From: Rickettsiales bacterium
Lineage (GTDB): Bacteria > Pseudomonadota > Alphaproteobacteria > Rickettsiales > UBA1997
NCBI GenBank assembly: GCA_947441875.1
Contig: CANEUR010000018.1
Span: forward strand, 1 to 11,036
Length of the DNA stretch: 11,036 nucleotides
Reading direction: 5' to 3'
The first letter of the stretch is position 1, and each line of letters opens with the position of its first letter. Position numbers and translations under genes: made by a program. The notes under the pieces were generated by a model. It was not told the origin of the DNA. It ran no database searches and saw only the letters and a program-made list of their open reading frames with translations. Positions 7,973-11,036 of the stretch are shown here, one piece after another.

Positions 7973-8320
7973 TTATTTTATTTTGTTATTTTCATCAACC
8001 AACACCACTTTTGGTTGCCAAGTTTTTGCTTCAAGATGTGATAAAGAGCAGTAGGCAATAATAATAACTAAATCGCCCACACAAGCTTTTCTAGCCGCTG
8101 CTCCATTAATTTGAATGATGCCCGAATTTTTTTTGGCAGAAATTACATAAGTAGTAAATCTTTCGCCGTTATTAATATTTACCACATCTACTTGTTCGTA
8201 AGGTAAAATATTAGCCTCTTGCAACAAGGCTTCATCGATAGAAATTGAGCCTTCATAGTGTAAATCGGCACCGCTTACGGTTGCTCGATGAATTTTAGCT
8301 TTTAACAAATTTAACTGCAT
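7973..8320 (-). CDS. panD: Aspartate 1-decarboxylase (pyruvoyl enzyme)
   Basis: PanD decarboxylates L-aspartate to beta-alanine, which feeds pantothenate and coenzyme A synthesis. It is made as a proenzyme that cleaves itself between Gly24 and Ser25 to create the pyruvoyl group; HYEGS places these residues exactly at 24 and 25. Arg54 and Tyr58 in ERFTTY, and NGAAAR with VGDLVII, also match the family. At 115 residues it is slightly shorter than the 126-residue E. coli enzyme, with the difference at the C-terminus. The ATG is 3 nt after the aspS stop, so it is probably cotranscribed and coupled. Both neighbours, AspRS and PanD, use L-aspartate. Its stop is TAA, 5 nt before rmlA. Nothing is missing from the active site. 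Confidence 0.97.
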   Translation of the reverse strand: MQLNLLKAKIHRATVSGADLHYEGSISIDEALLQEANILPYEQVDVVNINNGERFTTYVISAKKNSGIIQINGAAARKACVGDLVIIIAYCSLSHLEAKTWQPKVVLVDENNKIK

Positions 8321-8323
8321 AAA

Positions 8324-10102
8324 TTAAGTATTTTTAATGGTGGCAATTTTAAGTTCTTTGAGTTGCTTTTCGGGCACTAAAGCAGGGGCATTCATCATTA
8401 AATCTTGTGCTTTGCCATTCATAGGAAACGGAATAACTTCGCGTATATTTGGCTCGTCGGCTAAAAGCATAATGATGCGATCGATACCCGGAGCAAGGCC
8501 TCCGTGAGGTGGAGCACCATATTTAAAAGCGGTAAGCATTGCACCAAATTGTTTTTCAACCACTTCTTTGCCATAACCTGCCAAGGCAAAAGCTTGATAC
8601 ATAATTTCTGGCTTGTGATTGCGTATAGCACCCGAGCATAACTCAACTCCGTTACAAACTATATCGTATTGAAAAGCTTTAATATTAAGTGGATCGTTAT
8701 TTAGCAAGGCTTTTAAACCACCTTGAGGCATAGAAAAAGGGTTGTGAGAAAAATCAATTTTGCCAGTTTCAAAGTTTAGTTCATACATCGGAAAATCGGT
8801 AATCCAGCAGAATTTATAAACTGATTCATCAATTAATTTTAGTTCGTTGCCAAGTTTGATACGCACTAAACCAGCAAGCTTGGTGGCAAAATTTGGCGTT
8901 CCACAAGCAAAAAATACCGCATCGCCTGCTTGTAAATTGGCGATATTTTGTAAGTTTTGCAATTGCTCTTGGCTTAAAAATTTGGCGATTGGGCCTTTTG
9001 CCTCGTTATTTTCATCAAAAACAATATAAGCCAAGCCTTTTGCCCCCTGTTGTTGAGCAAATTCGATGGTTTTATCGAAGAAAGATCGGGGTTGATTGCT
9101 ACATTTTGGAGCAGGAATGGCTTTAATAATTTCGTGATTAGCAATTGCTTTGGTAAAAATGCTAAAACCAGAATTTATAAAAACACTAGTGGCATCAGAT
9201 AAAATAAGCGGATTTCTTAAATCTGGCTTATCGATGCCATATTTTTGCATAGCTTCTTGATAAGGAATTTGCACAAAAGTTTTTTCGGTGAGTTTTTTAG
9301 TGCCAAATTGAGTAAAAATATTATACATTACAGGCTCAATAACTGCAAAAACATCGGCTTGAGTGGCAAAAGCCATTTCAACATCTAGTTGGTAAAATTC
9401 AGGAGAGCGATCGGATCGGAGATCTTCGTCGCGAAAGCAAGGAGCAATTTGAAAATATTTATCGAAACCAGAAACCATTAAAAGCTGTTTAAACTGCTGT
9501 GGAGCTTGTGGCAAAGCATAAAATTTACCAGGATGCAACCGAGCAGGCACCAAGTAGTCTCGGGCACCTTCGGGAGAAGAGGAGGTAAGAATTGGGGTTT
9601 GGATTTCTAAAAAACCTTGTTTGGTCATTTCAAAGCGTATTGCTTGAATTACTTGTGAGCGAAGCACAATATTTTGGTGAGTTTTTTGTTTTCTTAAATC
9701 AAGAAAGCGATATTTTAAACGTAACTCTTCTGGGTAGTGTTGGCTTTCGTCATTTATTTGAAAAGGAATTTGTTCGGATAGCGATTCGATAAATAAAGTT
9801 TCAACTTTAATTTCAATTTCGCCAGTGCTGATTTTATTATTAACAAGCTCTAGTTGCCTTGCAACCACAAAACCAGTGATGGTAATTACCGATTCTAGCT
9901 TGATGGTGGCAATGTTTTGTAAATCAAGATTTGGGTTTTGCTGATCTAAAACTAATTGAGTAATGCCGTAATGATCGCGCAGATCGATAAAAATTAGGCT
10001 ACCGTGATCTCTTTTGGAATGAACTCAACCCGATAATTTCACTTGGGCATTGAGATTTTTAATGGTAAGTTGAGTACAGTTGTGAGAGCGATATTGATGC
10101 AT
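8324..10102 (-). CDS. aspS: Aspartyl-tRNA synthetase, frame interrupted by TGA at codon 26
   Basis: AspRS is a class II synthetase that charges tRNA with aspartate. From the ATG at 10102 the frame gives 592 codons, the normal bacterial length. The N-terminal OB-fold anticodon-binding domain starts MHQYRSHNCTQL and would continue KLSG(W)VHSKRDHGSLIFIDLRD, but the Trp position is TGA. The class II core has FRDEDLR at about 223-229 and motif 3 GLAPGIDR near 535-542, with the bacterial GAD insertion between them. The first simple restart is GTG at 9868, which would remove most of the tRNA-binding domain (514 residues left), so it is unlikely to be the natural start. Sequence after the TGA is well conserved, showing no decay. 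It is the first operon gene, 80 nt downstream of the repeat-protein gene, and has no clear Shine-Dalgarno. Family identity is certain; whether full-length protein is made is open. Confidence 0.93.
10025..10027 (-). other. In-frame TGA at the conserved Trp codon of aspS
   Basis: Reading the minus strand, codon 26 of aspS is TGA between GGT and GTT. Bacterial AspRS proteins have a conserved Trp here (E. coli LCGWVNRRRD). The frame is open and homologous on both sides, so it is a single-codon change, one G-to-A step from TGG. Confidence 0.95.
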
Positions 10103-10144
10103 TTTTTTAAATTAAGTTGCATTTATAGAACTATAGAAAATATT

Positions 10145-10172
10145 ATTGTAAGACCAGCTATTAAATTTGCAA
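10145..10172 (-). promoter_or_regulatory. Possible sigma70-type promoter for the aspS operon
   Basis: On the minus strand TTGCAA (10172-10167) is followed after 16 nt by TACAAT (10150-10145), about 42 nt before the aspS ATG. The -10 box matches the consensus at five of six bases and the -35 at four. It lies in the only sizeable gap upstream of the six-gene operon, which favours it, but in sequence this rich in A and T such matches arise easily by chance. Confidence 0.35.
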
Positions 10173-10182
10173 CAAAAATTGT

Positions 10183-11036
10183 TTAAAGAAAATTATCACG
10201 ATCTGTGCAGCAGTTAAGACTACTAAAAAAACACTTAACAGGATTTGGTTCTGGCTGTTCTTTCTTTGCACCTGAAGCCCTTCCTAAAGAGGGCTCACCA
10301 TTTTGTGTTGCTACTAACATAAAATCTGGATCTTCTCGCAATTCTTCCCTAGTAGATTTTAAAGCCTCACCATTTTGTGTTGCTGCCATAAAAACTACAT
10401 ATTGATCTTTTTTCAATGCTTCGCTAGCAAATTGTAAAGCCATGCAATTTTGTGTTACTGCCATCAAAACTACATCTCGATCTTTTTTCAATGCTTCGCT
10501 AGCAAATTGTAAAGCCATGCCATGTTGTGTTACCGCTTCGAAAACTATTTCTCGATCTTCTTTAAATGATTGATCAGCAAATTGTAAAGCCATGCCATGT
10601 TGTGTTACCGCTGCGAAAACTATTTCTCGATCTGCTTTCAATTTTTGGCTAGCAAATTGTAAAGCCATGCCATTTTTCTTTACTAATATTAACATAAAAG
10701 GTAGATCTTTTTTAAATGATTGATGAGCAAATTGTAAAGCCTTACCATTTTGTTTTGCTGCTTCGAAAACTATTTCTCGATCTTCTTTAAATGATTGATC
10801 AGCAAATTGTAAAGCCTCACCATTTTGTGTTGCTGCTTCGAAAACTATTTCTCGATCTTCTTTAAATGATTGATCAGCAAATTGTAAAGCCATGCCATGT
10901 GTCATTACTGCTCTTAAAACTACATCTCGATCTTTTTTCAATTCTTCGCTAGCATATTTTAAAGCCTCACCATTGTATTTTACCACTTCTAAAAATCCAT
11001 TTTTCTCTGCTTCTAATAATAGATGATTGGTAAAAA
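10183..11036 (-). CDS. DUF4116-type repeat protein, 5'-partial
   Basis: The frame is open to the right edge; the upstream codons (reading HLLLEAEKNGFLE before VVKYNGE) are continuous, so a GTG at 10986 is not the real start. The visible part is nine 25-residue repeats with the pattern AL-Q-FA-x-(Q/E)-x-(F/L)-K-x-DRE-(I/V)-V-(F/L)-x-A-x-x-(Q/H)-(N/H)-G, matching DUF4116 repeats, predicted to be helical hairpins. Repeat 4 is divergent in its second half, and repeat 9 is one residue short. A 36-residue tail follows, with a charged and proline-containing stretch, then CFFSSLNCC and a hydrophilic end; the Cys cluster could be a lipidation or metal site, but that is speculation. DUF4116 proteins are common in protist-associated bacteria and are suspected effectors or interaction scaffolds. 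No enzymatic motif is seen. It ends with TAA, 80 nt before aspS on the same strand. Confidence 0.85.
   Translation of the reverse strand, partial: FTNHLLLEAEKNGFLEVVKYNGEALKYASEELKKDRDVVLRAVMTHGMALQFADQSFKEDREIVFEAATQNGEALQFADQSFKEDREIVFEAAKQNGKALQFAHQSFKKDLPFMLILVKKNGMALQFASQKLKADREIVFAAVTQHGMALQFADQSFKEDREIVFEAVTQHGMALQFASEALKKDRDVVLMAVTQNCMALQFASEALKKDQYVVFMAATQNGEALKSTREELREDPDFMLVATQNGEPSLGRASGAKKEQPEPNPVKCFFSSLNCCTDRDNFL
10294..10965 (-). repeat. Tandem array of nine 75-bp coding repeats
   Basis: Consecutive units run 10965-10891, 10890-10816, 10815-10741, 10740-10666, 10665-10591, 10590-10516, 10515-10441, 10440-10366 and 10365-10294 (the last is 72 bp). Units 2, 3 and 6 are almost identical at the DNA level, as are units 7 and 8 over much of their length, including synonymous positions. 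This points to recent duplication or gene conversion. All length differences keep the frame. Confidence 0.9.

Noticed and set aside
9866..9868. GTG as the true start of aspS
   Set aside because: It lies inside the OB-fold domain; clear AspRS homology continues upstream to the ATG at 10102 apart from one TGA codon.
10276..10295. AGCCCT/AGGGCT inverted repeat in the repeat-protein tail, considered as a palindromic insertion element or terminator
   Set aside because: The stem is only 6 bp, lies inside the coding frame and has no flanking T-run or duplicated target site.
10294..10965. 75-bp periodic repeats as a CRISPR array
   Set aside because: Units are adjacent, have no unique spacers and encode a continuous repeat protein.
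10984..10986. GTG as the start of the repeat protein
   Set aside because: The frame continues upstream to the right edge with no stop, and the GTG falls within a repeat-like segment.
1..11036. Complete UGA=Trp genetic code for this organism
   Set aside because: All 20 other Trp codons counted are TGG and trpB appears to use TGA as stop, so one codon is not enough evidence; kept only as a hypothesis.

Overview
This is an AT-rich bacterial window, roughly one-third G+C by eye. Gene content suggests a Gram-negative, probably alphaproteobacterial and host- or protist-associated organism. The evidence is a CcmB haem-exporter subunit, a bacterial-type AspRS, a DUF4116-type repeat protein of the kind common in protist-associated bacteria, near absence of Shine-Dalgarno sites and tightly packed genes. 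Assignment to an order such as Rickettsiales or Holosporales is an inference that cannot be settled from this sequence.

Left region (1-4046, plus strand): the end of a type I restriction-modification locus. A Fic-domain protein, cut by the left edge, is followed 12 nt later by a complete hsdR of the EcoR124I (type IC) kind. hsdM and hsdS are not in the window and probably lie further left.

Middle (4047-4425): a noncoding gap between convergent units. It holds a probable intrinsic terminator for the minus-strand operon and no convincing gene.

Right region (4426-10102, minus strand): six genes in one apparent operon, in transcription order aspS-panD-rmlA-ccmB-trpB-trpA. Gaps are 1-5 nt, with a 4-nt ATGA overlap between trpB and trpA. 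The functions are mixed: Asp-tRNA charging, beta-alanine for CoA, dTDP-sugar synthesis, cytochrome c maturation and the last step of tryptophan synthesis. The 80-nt gap upstream of aspS contains a plausible promoter.

The most notable observation is in aspS. The reading frame runs from an ATG at 10102 to a TAA at 8324 (592 codons), but codon 26 is TGA exactly where AspRS proteins carry a conserved Trp (the GWV motif before the KRDHG stretch). Twenty other Trp codons in the window are all TGG, and trpB appears to end at TGA. A TGG-to-TGA mutation or base error is therefore the simplest explanation; readthrough or incipient UGA=Trp recoding is the exciting alternative.

Far right (10183-11036, minus strand): the C-terminal part of a protein made of nine 25-residue DUF4116-like repeats, some nearly identical at the DNA level, ending in a cysteine-rich tail. 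Its start lies beyond the right edge.
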